Assembly: GCA_964595905.1 (NCBI GenBank)
Contig: CAZQSU010000040.1
Span: forward strand, 1 to 26,841
Direction of reading: 5' to 3'
DNA length: 26,841 nucleotides
Source of the DNA: JAFDWI01 sp964595905
GTDB lineage: Bacteria > Actinomycetota > Acidimicrobiia > Acidimicrobiales > Iamiaceae
Made by a program: the position numbers and the translations under genes. Every line of letters starts with the position of its first letter. Position 1 is the stretch's first letter. The notes below the pieces were generated by a model. It was not told the origin of the DNA. It saw nothing but the letters and a program-made list of their open reading frames with translations, and searched no databases. Of this stretch, positions 1-8,142 are shown one piece after another.

Positions 1-1
1 C

Positions 2-298
2 TTCCTGCAGCAGGAGGTCTGGGAGCGACTCGGCGTCGATCCCAAGATGGCCATCCGGCTGTTCAAGAGCGGCGACCGGAACCAGGACCCCTTCCAGCAG
101 CTGCTGTTCTCCAAGATCGTGCCCAACTGCTCCAAGCTGGGTCTGCTCGACGCGAACGGTGGCTGGTTGCGCAAGCGCTTCGACACCCTCGGGGTGACCC
201 ACTTCGAGCACAACGCCGACACCGGTGAGGAGTACCTGGACTTCGACGTGTCCAAGGACGTCGCCGAGCGGCGCGCCGCGGCCCAACAGGCCGGCTGA
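2..298 (+). CDS. C-terminal fragment of an unrecognised protein
   Basis: Only the last 98 codons are present; the open frame runs in from the left edge, so the true start lies outside the window. The fragment is soluble, with no membrane segment. It contains the stretches LFKSGDRNQDPFQQLLFSK and NGGWLRKRFDTLGV and ends in an Arg/Ala-rich tail. I do not recognise the family with confidence. The general look (helical, charged, with a V-W-E-R-L-G-V-D-P segment at the left edge) would fit the end of a ferritin-like or diiron-oxygenase type protein, but no metal ligands can be assigned in this fragment. An internal ATG at 47 is an unlikely start because the same frame continues upstream. A GC-rich hairpin follows, and the next gene is convergent. 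Confidence 0.6.
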   Translation, partial: FLQQEVWERLGVDPKMAIRLFKSGDRNQDPFQQLLFSKIVPNCSKLGLLDANGGWLRKRFDTLGVTHFEHNADTGEEYLDFDVSKDVAERRAAAQQAG

Positions 299-336
299 GG
301 CCGGCGTCCGACTCCAGGCCCCGACTCCGGAGGCCG

Positions 337-361
337 CTCCCCGCGTCAGTGCGCGGGGGAG
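337..361. terminator. GC-rich hairpin between convergent genes
   Basis: CTCCCCGCG (337-345) can pair with CGCGGGGGAG (352-361) around a 6-nt loop, with one bulged G. It lies just after the first gene and overlaps the last codons of the convergent minus-strand gene. There is no T-tract, so it is only a plausible bidirectional terminator. Confidence 0.35.
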
Positions 362-951
362 TCCTCGGGAGGCAGGAACTCGAAGTGGACATCGCCGAGA
401 CGCACCAGCGTCGCGGCCAGCCACCCGCCCATCGCCGCGAAGTGTTCATCCAGGGTCGAGCCGTCGGTGAGGCTCGACTCGTCGAGTTCGTAGGTGCCCT
501 CATAGGACACGTCGACGGCGTACTCGACGTCGGTGAGGTCCTCGTCGTAGCTGATCTCGACGGTGGGCCCGTTGCGTTCCAGGTGTCCGGATCCGATCGG
601 TGCGCTGCGGGTGGGCAACGCGTCGAGCACCGCCCGGGGTTCGGGTGCACCGGCGAGCCGCTGGATCCGGAACACGATCTCGATCTCGATGCGGGGGGCC
701 TCGGTGACCTCCTCGCCGATGTACCAGCTCCGGTAGGCCGACTGGGCCCAGGTCGGCCACGCCAGCGACAGGTCCGCCCGGGTGCGGGGCGGCTCGCCCT
801 CACCGGGCAGCGAATAGGAGGTCTCCCAGGTCAGGTCGCCGAGGAGCACATCGGCCTGGAACCGTTCCTCGAAGGCCTGCCGTTCCAGGAACGCGCCCTC
901 GACCGCGTCGCGCAGCGCGCCGATCGCGTCGGTGAACACGTGATCCAACAT
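346..951 (-). CDS. Hypothetical protein, 201 aa
   Basis: This is a 201-residue acidic soluble protein that I do not recognise. It starts at ATG (949-951 on the plus strand), with GGGGA upstream at Shine-Dalgarno distance. The N-terminal third is helical (FTDAIGALRDAVEGAFLERQ). The rest alternates strand-like segments such as PRIEIEIVFRIQRL and TVEISYDEDLTDVEYAVDVS, and it ends DVHFEFLPPEDSPAH. There is no signal peptide and no membrane segment. Frame and codon bias (G/C in third positions) support coding. A long plus-strand frame across the same bases (349-966) is the GC-rich shadow of this gene. It stands alone, convergent with the preceding gene and divergent from tRNA-Pro. No function can be assigned. 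Confidence 0.75.
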   Translation of the reverse strand: MLDHVFTDAIGALRDAVEGAFLERQAFEERFQADVLLGDLTWETSYSLPGEGEPPRTRADLSLAWPTWAQSAYRSWYIGEEVTEAPRIEIEIVFRIQRLAGAPEPRAVLDALPTRSAPIGSGHLERNGPTVEISYDEDLTDVEYAVDVSYEGTYELDESSLTDGSTLDEHFAAMGGWLAATLVRLGDVHFEFLPPEDSPAH

Positions 952-1042
952 CGGTCCCCACGCTAGGCGTTCTGCGGCCCGGGCCGGCCGGGGTGCCCGC
1001 GGGTCGCCCGGACGCGGGTGATCGCTCCCCGCGGCGACGGGG

Positions 1043-1048
1043 TAGCAT
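1043..1048 (+). promoter_or_regulatory. -10 box of tRNA-Pro
   Basis: TAGCAT preceded by GG ends 9 nt before the mature 5' end of tRNA-Pro, so a transcript would begin only a few bases upstream of the tRNA. No clear -35 is visible. The same GGTANNNT pattern recurs at other promoters in the window. Confidence 0.45.
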
Positions 1049-1057
1049 CGGGCGACT

Positions 1058-1135
1058 CGGGCCGTAGCGCAGCTTGGTCAGCGCGCCTGCTTTGGGAGCA
1101 GGAGGTCGCGGGTTCGAATCCCGCCGGCCCGACCA
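1058..1135 (+). tRNA. tRNA-Pro (anticodon UGG)
   Basis: A full cloverleaf can be folded. The acceptor stem is CGGGCCG (1058-1064) with CGGCCCG (1125-1131). The anticodon stem is CCTGC/GCAGG with loop TTTGGGA, giving anticodon TGG at 1093-1095. The T-arm is GCGGG-TTCGAAT-CCCGC, the discriminator is A (1132), and CCA is encoded at 1133-1135. It reads proline CCA codons and, by wobble, other CCN codons. It sits between a hypothetical gene and the end of the convergent mrp operon; no integrase is nearby. Confidence 0.97.
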
Positions 1136-1174
1136 AGGCCATCGCCGCGTGCAGTCCCAGGGCGCGGGTCGGTG

Positions 1175-1489
1175 TCAGGATCCGACCGGGTCGTCTCCCT
1201 TGGCGTCGACGTCGCCGGCGGCGGGCCCGGCCCGGTACACCGCGCGGCTCACCAAGTTGGACCCGGGAGGCAGGGTCACCACGTGCAGCACCCCGGCCAG
1301 GATCAGGGTGGTCACCGCCTCGATGGAGCCCACGTTGACCGCGGCGCCGGCGAACAGCAGCAGCAGGCCCAGCATGGAGCCCTTGGTCAGGGCGTGCATA
1401 CGGGAGAACACGTCACCGAGGCGGACCACCCCGATCGCGGCGATCAGCACGATCAGGGCGCCGACGAGCGCCAGAACCTGACCGATCAT
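1175..1489 (-). CDS. mrpG: Mrp Na+/H+ antiporter subunit G (MnhG/PhaG family)
   Basis: This 104-aa small membrane subunit is the last gene of the mrp operon. About three hydrophobic helices are visible: residues 5-25 (VLALVGALIVLIAAIGVVRL), about 38-57 (MLGLLLLFAGAAVNVGSIEA) and about 59-75. The family-typical loop RLGDVFSRMHALTKGSMLG lies between the first two. MrpG is required for assembly and activity of the hetero-oligomeric Mrp antiporter in the cytoplasmic membrane. The ATG start overlaps the mrpF stop by 4 nt (ATGA). The hydrophilic tail after residue 80 is a little longer than in many homologues. Confidence 0.93.
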   Translation of the reverse strand: MIGQVLALVGALIVLIAAIGVVRLGDVFSRMHALTKGSMLGLLLLFAGAAVNVGSIEAVTTLILAGVLHVVTLPPGSNLVSRAVYRAGPAAGDVDAKGDDPVGS

Positions 1490-1737
1490 TCGGCTCTCCG
1501 CTCGATGTAGCGGGCGATCATGCCGTTGCCCACGGGTCCGATCACGGCCAACGCGACCAGCGTGGCCAGGAACGTGCCCGAATGGAACACCGCCGCCCGC
1601 GATGCGATCAGTCCCGACAGCACGATCAACAGCCCGTTCATGCCCACCGCACGGTCGGCGAGCGCGGGTCCCCGCAGCGCCCGGTACAGAAAGCCGAGCG
1701 CGGCCAGGAACAGGACGATCTCGGTGGCGGCGTTCAC
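1486..1737 (-). CDS. mrpF: Mrp Na+/H+ antiporter subunit F
   Basis: This 83-aa membrane subunit starts at GTG (1735-1737), chosen because it overlaps the mrpE stop as GTGA, like the other junctions in this operon. A longer frame upstream of this GTG is only the shadow of mrpE. The protein has three hydrophobic segments: VLFLAALGFLYRAL, then the family hallmark GPALADRAVGMNGL leading into LIVLSGLIASRAAVF, then LATLVALAVIGPVGN. It ends ARYIERRAE. The GPxxxDRxxxxN motif is the usual MnhF/MrpF signature. It is part of the six-gene Mrp complex that exchanges Na+ for H+. Confidence 0.92.
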   Translation of the reverse strand: MNAATEIVLFLAALGFLYRALRGPALADRAVGMNGLLIVLSGLIASRAAVFHSGTFLATLVALAVIGPVGNGMIARYIERRAE

Positions 1738-2273
1738 GGGCCGTCCCCGGTTTCGGTTCCCGGATCGACCGCGGGCTGCGCGCGCTGGTCGACCTTCCCG
1801 CCGCTGAGCGCGGCCCGGACCCGGGCGTCGAGCCGTTCGATCGACCGACGCGACGCCTCCGGGTCGTCGTAGCGGATGAAATGCACCACCACCAGCGGAG
1901 GATCGGCGGTGGCCTCGATGGTCATGGTGCCCGGGGTCAGCGCGATCGTGTTCGCCAGCAGCGACACCGCCTCGGGGCTGGCGCCGGGCATCTCGTAGAC
2001 CATGCGGCCGGTGCGCGGCTTCTGTCGGGGACTGAGGATCTCCCGGGCGACCACCACGGTGGACACGACCAGGCTCACCGCCAGATGCCCGATGAGCTGC
2101 AACGCCCCGACGAAGCTGACCCGCACCCCCGGGGTGAACCGGTGCCGGGCCGGCATCGCCTCGAGGATCACGATGGACAGCACCAGGCCGGCGACCACCT
2201 GGACCGGGTCCACGGTGCCCCAGGCGAGCAGCCACAGGACGGTCAGACCGACGACGCTGCTGGGATACCTCAT
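1734..2273 (-). CDS. mrpE: Mrp Na+/H+ antiporter subunit E
   Basis: This 179-aa member of the MnhE family has an N-terminal hydrophobic region (about residues 5-40: two short helices, SSVVGLTVLWLLAWG and VVAGLVLSIVILEAM). A further helix lies at about 52-75, followed by a cytoplasmic domain. The domain contains the conserved LLANTIALTPGTMTIE block and VHFIRYDD. That PGT block is diagnostic for the family. The start is an ATG whose first bases overlap the mrpD stop (ATGA); the gene ends overlapping mrpF. The last 25 residues are an acidic/proline tail without family similarity that I can recognise. Confidence 0.93.
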   Translation of the reverse strand: MRYPSSVVGLTVLWLLAWGTVDPVQVVAGLVLSIVILEAMPARHRFTPGVRVSFVGALQLIGHLAVSLVVSTVVVAREILSPRQKPRTGRMVYEMPGASPEAVSLLANTIALTPGTMTIEATADPPLVVVHFIRYDDPEASRRSIERLDARVRAALSGGKVDQRAQPAVDPGTETGDGP

Positions 2274-3763
2274 TCCGGGATCACCGCGCTCACGTAGGTC
2301 CGGGGGTGCATCAGGTCGTCCGCGGTGCGTTCACTGAACGCAAAGATCGGCCCCGCCGCGGCGGCGATCACCAGCGTGGCCACCACCAGCGCGAGCGTCG
2401 GCGCGATCATCAGCGGTGGCGCTCCCAGACGGCCACGAGGCTCGGGAGCCGGGCGGGGAACCGGCTCCTCCTGGGGACTCCAGAACGCCCCCACCCAGAT
2501 CCGCATCATCGCGTACAACGTCAACAGACTCACCGCCAGGGCCACCGCCACGATCACCGCGCGGTTCGCGTCGAATCCGGCGATGACCAGCGCCAGCTTC
2601 GAGATGAAACCGGAGAACGGAGGGATGCCGGCGATGCTCAGCGCGGGCAGCAGGAACAACAACGCCACCAGCGGCGCGGTGCGCAGCATCGCCCCGATCC
2701 GTCTGAGTTGGGTCGATCCACCGGCGAACTCCACCAGCCCGCCAGCGCAGAACAGCGCGGTGGTGACCACCACGTGGTGCACCATCGAGTACACCAACGC
2801 GGCCACACCCGCCGCCGTGCCGAAGCTCAGACCCATGATCATGAACCCGATCTGGCTCACGATCGTGAAGCTCAGGATCCGCTTGATGTCGTCCTGGGCG
2901 ATCGCGCCGAGCACGCCCACCACCATCGTCAGCCCGGCGACCCACAGCAACACGCCGGTGGGCATGTCGGGCGCGAACAGCAGCAACTGGGTCCGCACGA
3001 TCGCGTACAGCCCGACCTTGGTGAGCAACCCGGCGAAGATCGCCGTGATCGGTGAGGGCGCGAGCGGGTAGCTGTCGGGCAGCCAGAAGAACAGCGGGAA
3101 GATCGCGGCCTTGATGCCGAAGACCCCGAGCAGCAGCAGCGCGAAGGCCTGGCGCAATCCCGGCGAGACCGTCGAGATCTTCGTCGCCAGATCCGCCATG
3201 TTCAACGTGCCCGTCGCCGCGTACAGCAACGCCAGTGCGGTCACGAACAACGACGACGCAAGGAGCGAGATCACGATGTAGGTCATGCCCGAGCGCACCT
3301 GGGCCCGACGCCCCCCGAGGGTGATGAGCACGTAGCTGGCGGTGAGCATCAACTCGAACGACACGAACAGGTTGAACAGGTCACCGGTCAGGAACGCGCC
3401 CGACACCCCCGCCGCGAGGATCAGGTACACCGACTGGAAGGCCACGTGGTTGCGTTCGGCGCCCGGCTCGCCGATGGCGAACACCACGACGGCGAGCAGT
3501 ACCGCGGTCGCCACCACCAACATGACCGCCGCGAACCGGTCGGCCACCAGCACGATTCCCATCGGTGCCGCCCAGCCGCCGCCGTGGGCCACCAACGTGC
3601 CGCTCCGGTCGACCTCGATCAACAGGATCACCGAGCACACCAGCGTGAGCGACAGCACGGTGAGTGACACCGCACGCTGGATCGTGCGTGACCGCCCCGT
3701 CAGGATCGCCACCGCCGCCCCGACCAGGGGCAGCACCAGCGGCAGTGGCACGAGTCGGCTCAC
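2270..3763 (-). CDS. mrpD: Mrp Na+/H+ antiporter subunit D
   Basis: This 497-aa polytopic membrane protein is related to the antiporter-like ND2/ND4/ND5 subunits of complex I. The two residues essential for ion transport in the family are present: Glu137 (NLFVSFELMLTASYVL) and Lys218 (GVFGIKAAIFPLFFWLPD). The conserved SPITAIFAGLLTKVGLYAI helix follows. About 14 hydrophobic segments are visible, which is normal for the family. The start is GTG at 3761-3763, overlapping the mrpC stop by 4 nt; the stop overlaps the mrpE ATG. With MrpA it forms the proton and sodium translocating core. The region after residue 420 (Pro/Arg-rich, EEPVPRPAPEPRGRL) is a variable loop before the last helix. Confidence 0.95.
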   Translation of the reverse strand: MSRLVPLPLVLPLVGAAVAILTGRSRTIQRAVSLTVLSLTLVCSVILLIEVDRSGTLVAHGGGWAAPMGIVLVADRFAAVMLVVATAVLLAVVVFAIGEPGAERNHVAFQSVYLILAAGVSGAFLTGDLFNLFVSFELMLTASYVLITLGGRRAQVRSGMTYIVISLLASSLFVTALALLYAATGTLNMADLATKISTVSPGLRQAFALLLLGVFGIKAAIFPLFFWLPDSYPLAPSPITAIFAGLLTKVGLYAIVRTQLLLFAPDMPTGVLLWVAGLTMVVGVLGAIAQDDIKRILSFTIVSQIGFMIMGLSFGTAAGVAALVYSMVHHVVVTTALFCAGGLVEFAGGSTQLRRIGAMLRTAPLVALLFLLPALSIAGIPPFSGFISKLALVIAGFDANRAVIVAVALAVSLLTLYAMMRIWVGAFWSPQEEPVPRPAPEPRGRLGAPPLMIAPTLALVVATLVIAAAAGPIFAFSERTADDLMHPRTYVSAVIPE

Positions 3764-4176
3764 AGTTCCTCCACCTCGACCTCGACCGGTTCGGGCATCG
3801 ACTCGGCCTGGTCGGCGACGTCCTCGCCGGGACTGGTGTCGCGCGACAGCATCCGGTCCGCGACGTCGTCGGCGACCTCGTCGTCGTCGGTGAGCTGCCA
3901 GGACCGGTAGGCCAGCGCAAGGAGGAACATCGTGACGGCGAACGAGATGACGATCGCGGTCAGCACCAGCGCCTGGGGGAGCGGGTCGCTCATGGTGCCC
4001 GTGTCGGACCCGACGATCGGCGGGAACCCCCGACGTCCCGACGCGATGAGCAGCACGTTGGCACCGTGCGTGAACAGCCCCAGGCCGATGATGATGCGAC
4101 TGAGCTTGCGTTGCAGGACCAGATAGGTGCCCAGACCGAACAGCACCGCGGCGCAGGCGTCGAGCGTGATGGTCAT
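3760..4176 (-). CDS. mrpC: Mrp Na+/H+ antiporter subunit C
   Basis: This 138-aa protein of the MnhC/NuoK family has three hydrophobic helices: TLDACAAVLFGLGTYLVLQ, then IIIGLGLFTHGANVLLIASG, then the segment after DPLPQALVLTAIVISFAVTM. The TDPLPQALVLTAIVI-like motif (here SDPLPQALVLTAIVISFA) is typical of MrpC/NuoK. A long acidic C-terminal tail follows residue 105 (many Glu/Asp, ending EVEVEEL). The tail is longer and more acidic than in textbook MrpC and probably lies in the cytoplasm. The ATG start overlaps the mrpA/B stop as ATGA. Confidence 0.94.
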   Translation of the reverse strand: MTITLDACAAVLFGLGTYLVLQRKLSRIIIGLGLFTHGANVLLIASGRRGFPPIVGSDTGTMSDPLPQALVLTAIVISFAVTMFLLALAYRSWQLTDDDEVADDVADRMLSRDTSPGEDVADQAESMPEPVEVEVEEL

Positions 4177-6944
4177 CGTGACGTCTCCGGAGTGTCGTCG
4201 GCGAACGCCTCGAAGGCCATCATCACGGTCCCCACGACCGTCAGGTAGACCCCGAGGTCGAAGATCAGCGCCGAGCTCACCGAGACCTCACCGAACAGGG
4301 GTGGGTGCAGGTCCAACGTGGCGACCTCGAGGACCGACCCGCCGAAGGCCAGCGGCAACGTCGCGGTGACCGCGGCGAGACCGATACCGGCACCGAGCAC
4401 CGTCCAGGCACGAAAACGCGACTGGTCGCGGATCGCCGACGACCCGCCGGCCACGTACCGGAGCCCGATCGCCGACCCGGCGAGCAGGCCACCGACGAAC
4501 CCGCCGCCGGGCTGGTTGTGCCCGGCGAACAACAACCACAGCGACATCATCAGGATCGCCGGAAAGATGATGTGAACGGTGCCGTCGACGAACACGATGC
4601 GCCGTTGCCGGTCGGCCTCGGCCGCGGCTGCGACCTCCGGGTCGTCGCGTCGCAACGGCCGCCGGCGTCCCGCTCGGGCGATGGCCGCCGCGCCGACCGC
4701 GGCCGCGGCGAGGACCGTGATCTCACCGAGCGTGTCGAGGCCGCGGAAGTCGACCAGGATGACGTTCACCACGTTGTGCCCGTGGCCGTCGGGCACGGCA
4801 CGGTCGACCATGGATCCCGAGATCGTCGGCACCGAGAGCGCCCCTTGGGCCACCAGGGCGAAGCCGAACACGCTGGCGGCCACCACCGTCGCGACCACCA
4901 CGCGCAACGTCCGCCGTCGCGGGCTGGACTGGCGCTCGAAGCGTCGGGGAAGGCGTCGCAGCACCAGCACGAACACGACCGTCGACAACGTCTCGATCGT
5001 CGCCTGGGTGAGCGCGAGGTCCGGCGCTCCCGAGAGCAGGAACAGCCCGGCCATCGCGTAGCCGACGATGCTGAGCAGCACGGCGGCGCTGAAGCGGCGG
5101 CGCACCAGCGCCGCGCCGGTCGCCGCCGCGCACAACAACGCCAGCAGCGCGACCTCTCCGGGAGCACCGAAGCGCGGCCAACCCGTCCATTCGGCCTGGC
5201 TGATCAGCGCGACCGCCGGCGCACCGAACACGGCGGCGAGGATGACCCCGGCGTACACGGGCAGCGAACCGTTCTGCACCACCCCGGTGACGTTTCGGGC
5301 GACCGCGGCCAACGCGCGCAGGATCGCGAGGTACACCGCGTCCCCCGACGGGATCACGGCCCCCCGGGCGAGGAGCGGCTGCACGCCACGGCGCCCGGCG
5401 GCGAGGCCGAGGCCGCCGGCCAAGGTGAGCATCGACAGTCCCAGGGGCAGGTCGAAGCCGTGCCAGGGCGCGAGGTGCAGCGCGGAGCGTCCCAGTCCGA
5501 GCTCGATGCCCGCGACGCCGGCGAGCGTGTCGAGTGACCCCGATGCCAGACCGAGAACCACACCGGCGACCGCGAGGATCGCCGGCGGAGTGACGAACCA
5601 CGCACCAGGTGAACGCGGTGCATCCCCCGGCGCGCGTCGCCGGGCCCGAGACGTGCCGAACATGCCGAACCAGAAGCGGAAGGCGTAGGTGACCGTCAAC
5701 GCGGAACCGACGACGAGACCGACGAGCACGGCGACGTCGCCGTCGAATTCGTTGCGCGTGAACGCGCCGAACGCGGTCTCCTTCGCCGCGAAGCCGGCGA
5801 TGAGGGGAACCCCGGCCATCGACGCCAGGGCGAGCGCGGTCGCGATGCGCAGCGCCCGCCACGAGTCGCCGAGCAACGGAATCTCACCGATCCGCCGGGT
5901 GCCCGTGGTGTGGTCGACGATACCCACGACCATGAACAGCGTCGCCTTGAACGCCGCGTGGGCGACCAGCAGCATCCACCCGGCACGGGTCGCCTCGGGT
6001 GTGCCCACCCCGAACAACACGGTCATGAACCCGAGCTGGCTGACCGTGCCGTGGGCCAGCAGCAGCTTCAGATCGACCTGGCGCAGGGCGCGCAGCCCCG
6101 CGAAGATCATCGAGGCGAGACCGACGATCACCACGGCCGGGCGCCAGAACCCGGCGAGCGGATACAGCGGCGCGAAGCGGGCGATCAGGTACACCCCCGC
6201 GGTGACCATGGTGGCCGAATGCAGGAACGCGCTCACCGGGGTCGGCGCCTCCATCGCGCCGGGCAACCACGAATGGAACGGGTACTGCGCCGACTTCGAG
6301 AACGCCCCGACCAGGATCAACGCCAGGGCGACGGCCGTGCCGGTGCTGGCGGGCAGCGGGGAGGTCACGATCTCGTGCAGGCTGGTGGTGCCCGCCGAAC
6401 GGGCGAGCAGGACCAGGCCCCCGAGCATCGCGAAACCACCCGTCGCGGTCGTCAGCAGCGCCTGCAGCGCGGCCGCTCTGGCCCGGGCCTGTTCGTGGTC
6501 GTGACCGATCAGGAAGTACGAGGTGATCGTCGTGCCCTCCCACGACACGTACAACACGTAGAGGTTGTCGGCGGCGACCAGCCCGACCATCGAGCCCGCG
6601 AACAGCACCAGCAGACCGGCGTGCCAGGGCAGACCGTGGGAGTCGGGGTCGTAGTAGCTCCCCGCGTAGACGAACACGAGCGTGCCGACCGCGCCCACGA
6701 TGAGCACCATCGTGAGGCTCATCGCGTCGAGCGCGAAGTCGAATCCGAGGTCGAGCCCGGGTACCCATTCGAGGTGCTCGGTCGGGATGTGCCCCGAACG
6801 CACCGACGGGAGCATCACGATGCCCCACACGAGCGTCACGAACGACACGACGGCGCCCGCCGCGAACGCCCGCCGTCCCGGTCGTTCACCGACGACCAGC
6901 AGCCCGGCGCCGACGACGAGATGCAACGCCAGGATCCCGATCAT
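4173..6944 (-). CDS. mrpA: Fused Mrp antiporter subunit A/B (MrpA + MrpB)
   Basis: This 923-aa first gene of the mrp operon encodes the largest antiporter subunit. The ND5-like core (about residues 1-500) carries the transport Glu136 (LYVLYVSWEGTTITSYFLIG), Lys217 (GAFSKSAQYPFHSWLPG) and the His-rich block with His224 and His242. A MrpA-specific extension (about 540-770) includes GAPDLALTQATIETLSTVVF and LVDFRGLDTLGEITVLAAAA. The last ~140 residues are a complete MrpB domain with LWLLFAGHNQPGGGFVGGLL. No separate mrpB gene exists, so A and B are fused, as in other group-2 type Mrp systems. The start is ATG at 6942-6944. The 262-nt gap to the divergent gene must hold the operon promoter, but I see no convincing boxes. 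The protein drives Na+/H+ exchange for pH and salt homeostasis. Confidence 0.95.
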   Translation of the reverse strand: MIGILALHLVVGAGLLVVGERPGRRAFAAGAVVSFVTLVWGIVMLPSVRSGHIPTEHLEWVPGLDLGFDFALDAMSLTMVLIVGAVGTLVFVYAGSYYDPDSHGLPWHAGLLVLFAGSMVGLVAADNLYVLYVSWEGTTITSYFLIGHDHEQARARAAALQALLTTATGGFAMLGGLVLLARSAGTTSLHEIVTSPLPASTGTAVALALILVGAFSKSAQYPFHSWLPGAMEAPTPVSAFLHSATMVTAGVYLIARFAPLYPLAGFWRPAVVIVGLASMIFAGLRALRQVDLKLLLAHGTVSQLGFMTVLFGVGTPEATRAGWMLLVAHAAFKATLFMVVGIVDHTTGTRRIGEIPLLGDSWRALRIATALALASMAGVPLIAGFAAKETAFGAFTRNEFDGDVAVLVGLVVGSALTVTYAFRFWFGMFGTSRARRRAPGDAPRSPGAWFVTPPAILAVAGVVLGLASGSLDTLAGVAGIELGLGRSALHLAPWHGFDLPLGLSMLTLAGGLGLAAGRRGVQPLLARGAVIPSGDAVYLAILRALAAVARNVTGVVQNGSLPVYAGVILAAVFGAPAVALISQAEWTGWPRFGAPGEVALLALLCAAATGAALVRRRFSAAVLLSIVGYAMAGLFLLSGAPDLALTQATIETLSTVVFVLVLRRLPRRFERQSSPRRRTLRVVVATVVAASVFGFALVAQGALSVPTISGSMVDRAVPDGHGHNVVNVILVDFRGLDTLGEITVLAAAAVGAAAIARAGRRRPLRRDDPEVAAAAEADRQRRIVFVDGTVHIIFPAILMMSLWLLFAGHNQPGGGFVGGLLAGSAIGLRYVAGGSSAIRDQSRFRAWTVLGAGIGLAAVTATLPLAFGGSVLEVATLDLHPPLFGEVSVSSALIFDLGVYLTVVGTVMMAFEAFADDTPETSR

Positions 6945-7206
6945 GGGCCGGGGCCCGCAGGTGCGTCCGCCGATGCGGGGTCGGGCGGTGAGGGGCGATC
7001 GGACGCGTCAGCTACCGACGGCAGGTTTCGATCGCGGGGTCGAGCGCATCGAGCGGCGCGGGAACTCACCGGTTGACCTCGTCTCTCGACTCGGTCATCA
7101 GCCGCTGAACGGTGCGCTCCCCTCGGTCACGTGCACGAGTGTAATCGGTGCCCTCGACCCGGCCCGAGCGCATGGTCCCGACGAGTTGCCGTGCTGGAAT
7201 GGTCCG

Positions 7207-8085
7207 ATGTCGATTCCCGTCGCCGCGCGTCACCGACGCCGAGAAACGATCGTCGCTGTCTTCCTGGTCGTCGTATCGACGTTGCTGGGCACCTCGCTCC
7301 GCGATGCCCGTGACGCCGCGACGCAACAGCCCGGACGGCCGAACGTGCTGATCATCGGCGACAGCATCATCCTGGGAACACAGGGGAACATCGCCGCGAA
7401 CCTCACCGACTGGGACGTGGTCTTCGACGCGGCCGTGTCCCGGTCGACCGCGGACGGGCTCGACACCCTGGCGGCGCACGGAACCGACTTCTCGGTCGTG
7501 GTGGTCGCCCTCGGCGCGAACGACGGTGAGACGCCGGGCGTGTTCGCGCCCAGGGTCGCCGCGCTCCTCGATGCGCTGGCCGGGGTGCCGCATGTGGTCT
7601 GGCTGACGATCCACGAGGCCCGCCCCTACTACGCGGCGGCGAACGCGATCATCCGTGACCAGGTCGCCCGCCATCCCAACGCCATCGTCGGCGACTGGAA
7701 CGCGGCGGTCCGAGCGGGCGATGTCGGTGGCGACGGGCTGCACCTGACCCAACAGGGGTCGGTCGACATGGCCGCCTGGGTCGCCGCGGTCGTACGGCTC
7801 GTCTCGGTGCCGCCCACGACCACGACGACCACGACCACGACCACGACGACCAGCACCACCGTGCCGGCGACGACCTCGCCTGCGCCGTCGACCACCGCCG
7901 CGGAGGCCACGACGCCGACGTCAGCGACCACGGTCGACGCCCCGGTCGGCGGGTCGGGAGGCGCCGATGCCGGAACGGATCGCTCGTGGCTCATCGGGTC
8001 GCTGGCGGTGGTCGCGGGGATCGCGGGGCTGGGTGCCGCCCTGATCGTGCGGCGGCGACGGCGACCGGTCGACCCCGAGAGGTGA
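7207..8085 (+). CDS. SGNH/GDSL-hydrolase-like, membrane-anchored surface protein
   Basis: This 292-aa protein starts at ATG 7207; the upstream in-frame codons look non-coding. It has an N-terminal membrane/signal segment (about 13-30: TIVAVFLVVVSTLLGTSL). An SGNH domain (about 46-200) follows, with block I NVLIIGDSIILG (Ser53), block III ALGAND (Asn105) and block V GDGLHLTQQG (Asp176, His179). A low-complexity linker of 12 consecutive Thr and more Thr/Ser/Pro (about 202-245) leads to a C-terminal helix (259-280) and RRRRRP. The order signal–hydrolase–Thr linker–TM–Arg patch suggests an extracytoplasmic esterase or acyl-transfer-type domain held to the membrane. All catalytic residues are present; the substrate is unknown. 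The domain is short and resembles SGNH domains found attached to acyltransferases. Confidence 0.85.
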   Translation: MSIPVAARHRRRETIVAVFLVVVSTLLGTSLRDARDAATQQPGRPNVLIIGDSIILGTQGNIAANLTDWDVVFDAAVSRSTADGLDTLAAHGTDFSVVVVALGANDGETPGVFAPRVAALLDALAGVPHVVWLTIHEARPYYAAANAIIRDQVARHPNAIVGDWNAAVRAGDVGGDGLHLTQQGSVDMAAWVAAVVRLVSVPPTTTTTTTTTTTTSTTVPATTSPAPSTTAAEATTPTSATTVDAPVGGSGGADAGTDRSWLIGSLAVVAGIAGLGAALIVRRRRRPVDPER

Positions 8086-8099
8086 TCGAAGTCACGCCC

Positions 8100-8105
8100 T
8101 ATGCT
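8100..8105 (+). promoter_or_regulatory. Possible -10 box upstream of the RCCR-like gene
   Basis: TATGCT lies so that transcription would begin near 8112. It overlaps an in-frame ATG at 8101, arguing that translation starts instead at the ATG at 8143, which has its own ribosome binding site. The -35 is not obvious. Confidence 0.35.
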
Positions 8106-8142
8106 GACAGGTGAGGGATGTCGCGAGCCGCGAGGTCGACAC

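Noticed and set aside
1058..1135. tRNA-Pro as an integration site of a mobile element
   Set aside because: No integrase and no repeat of the tRNA 3' end were found; the neighbours are chromosomal genes.
7801..7860. Tandem ACGACC-type repeat as a possible CRISPR or satellite
   Set aside because: It simply encodes the Thr-rich linker of the SGNH protein; there are no spacers.
8101..8142. Upstream ATG start for the RCCR-like protein
   Set aside because: It overlaps a TATGCT -10-like box and lacks a ribosome binding site, while the ATG at 8143 has GAGGT correctly spaced.
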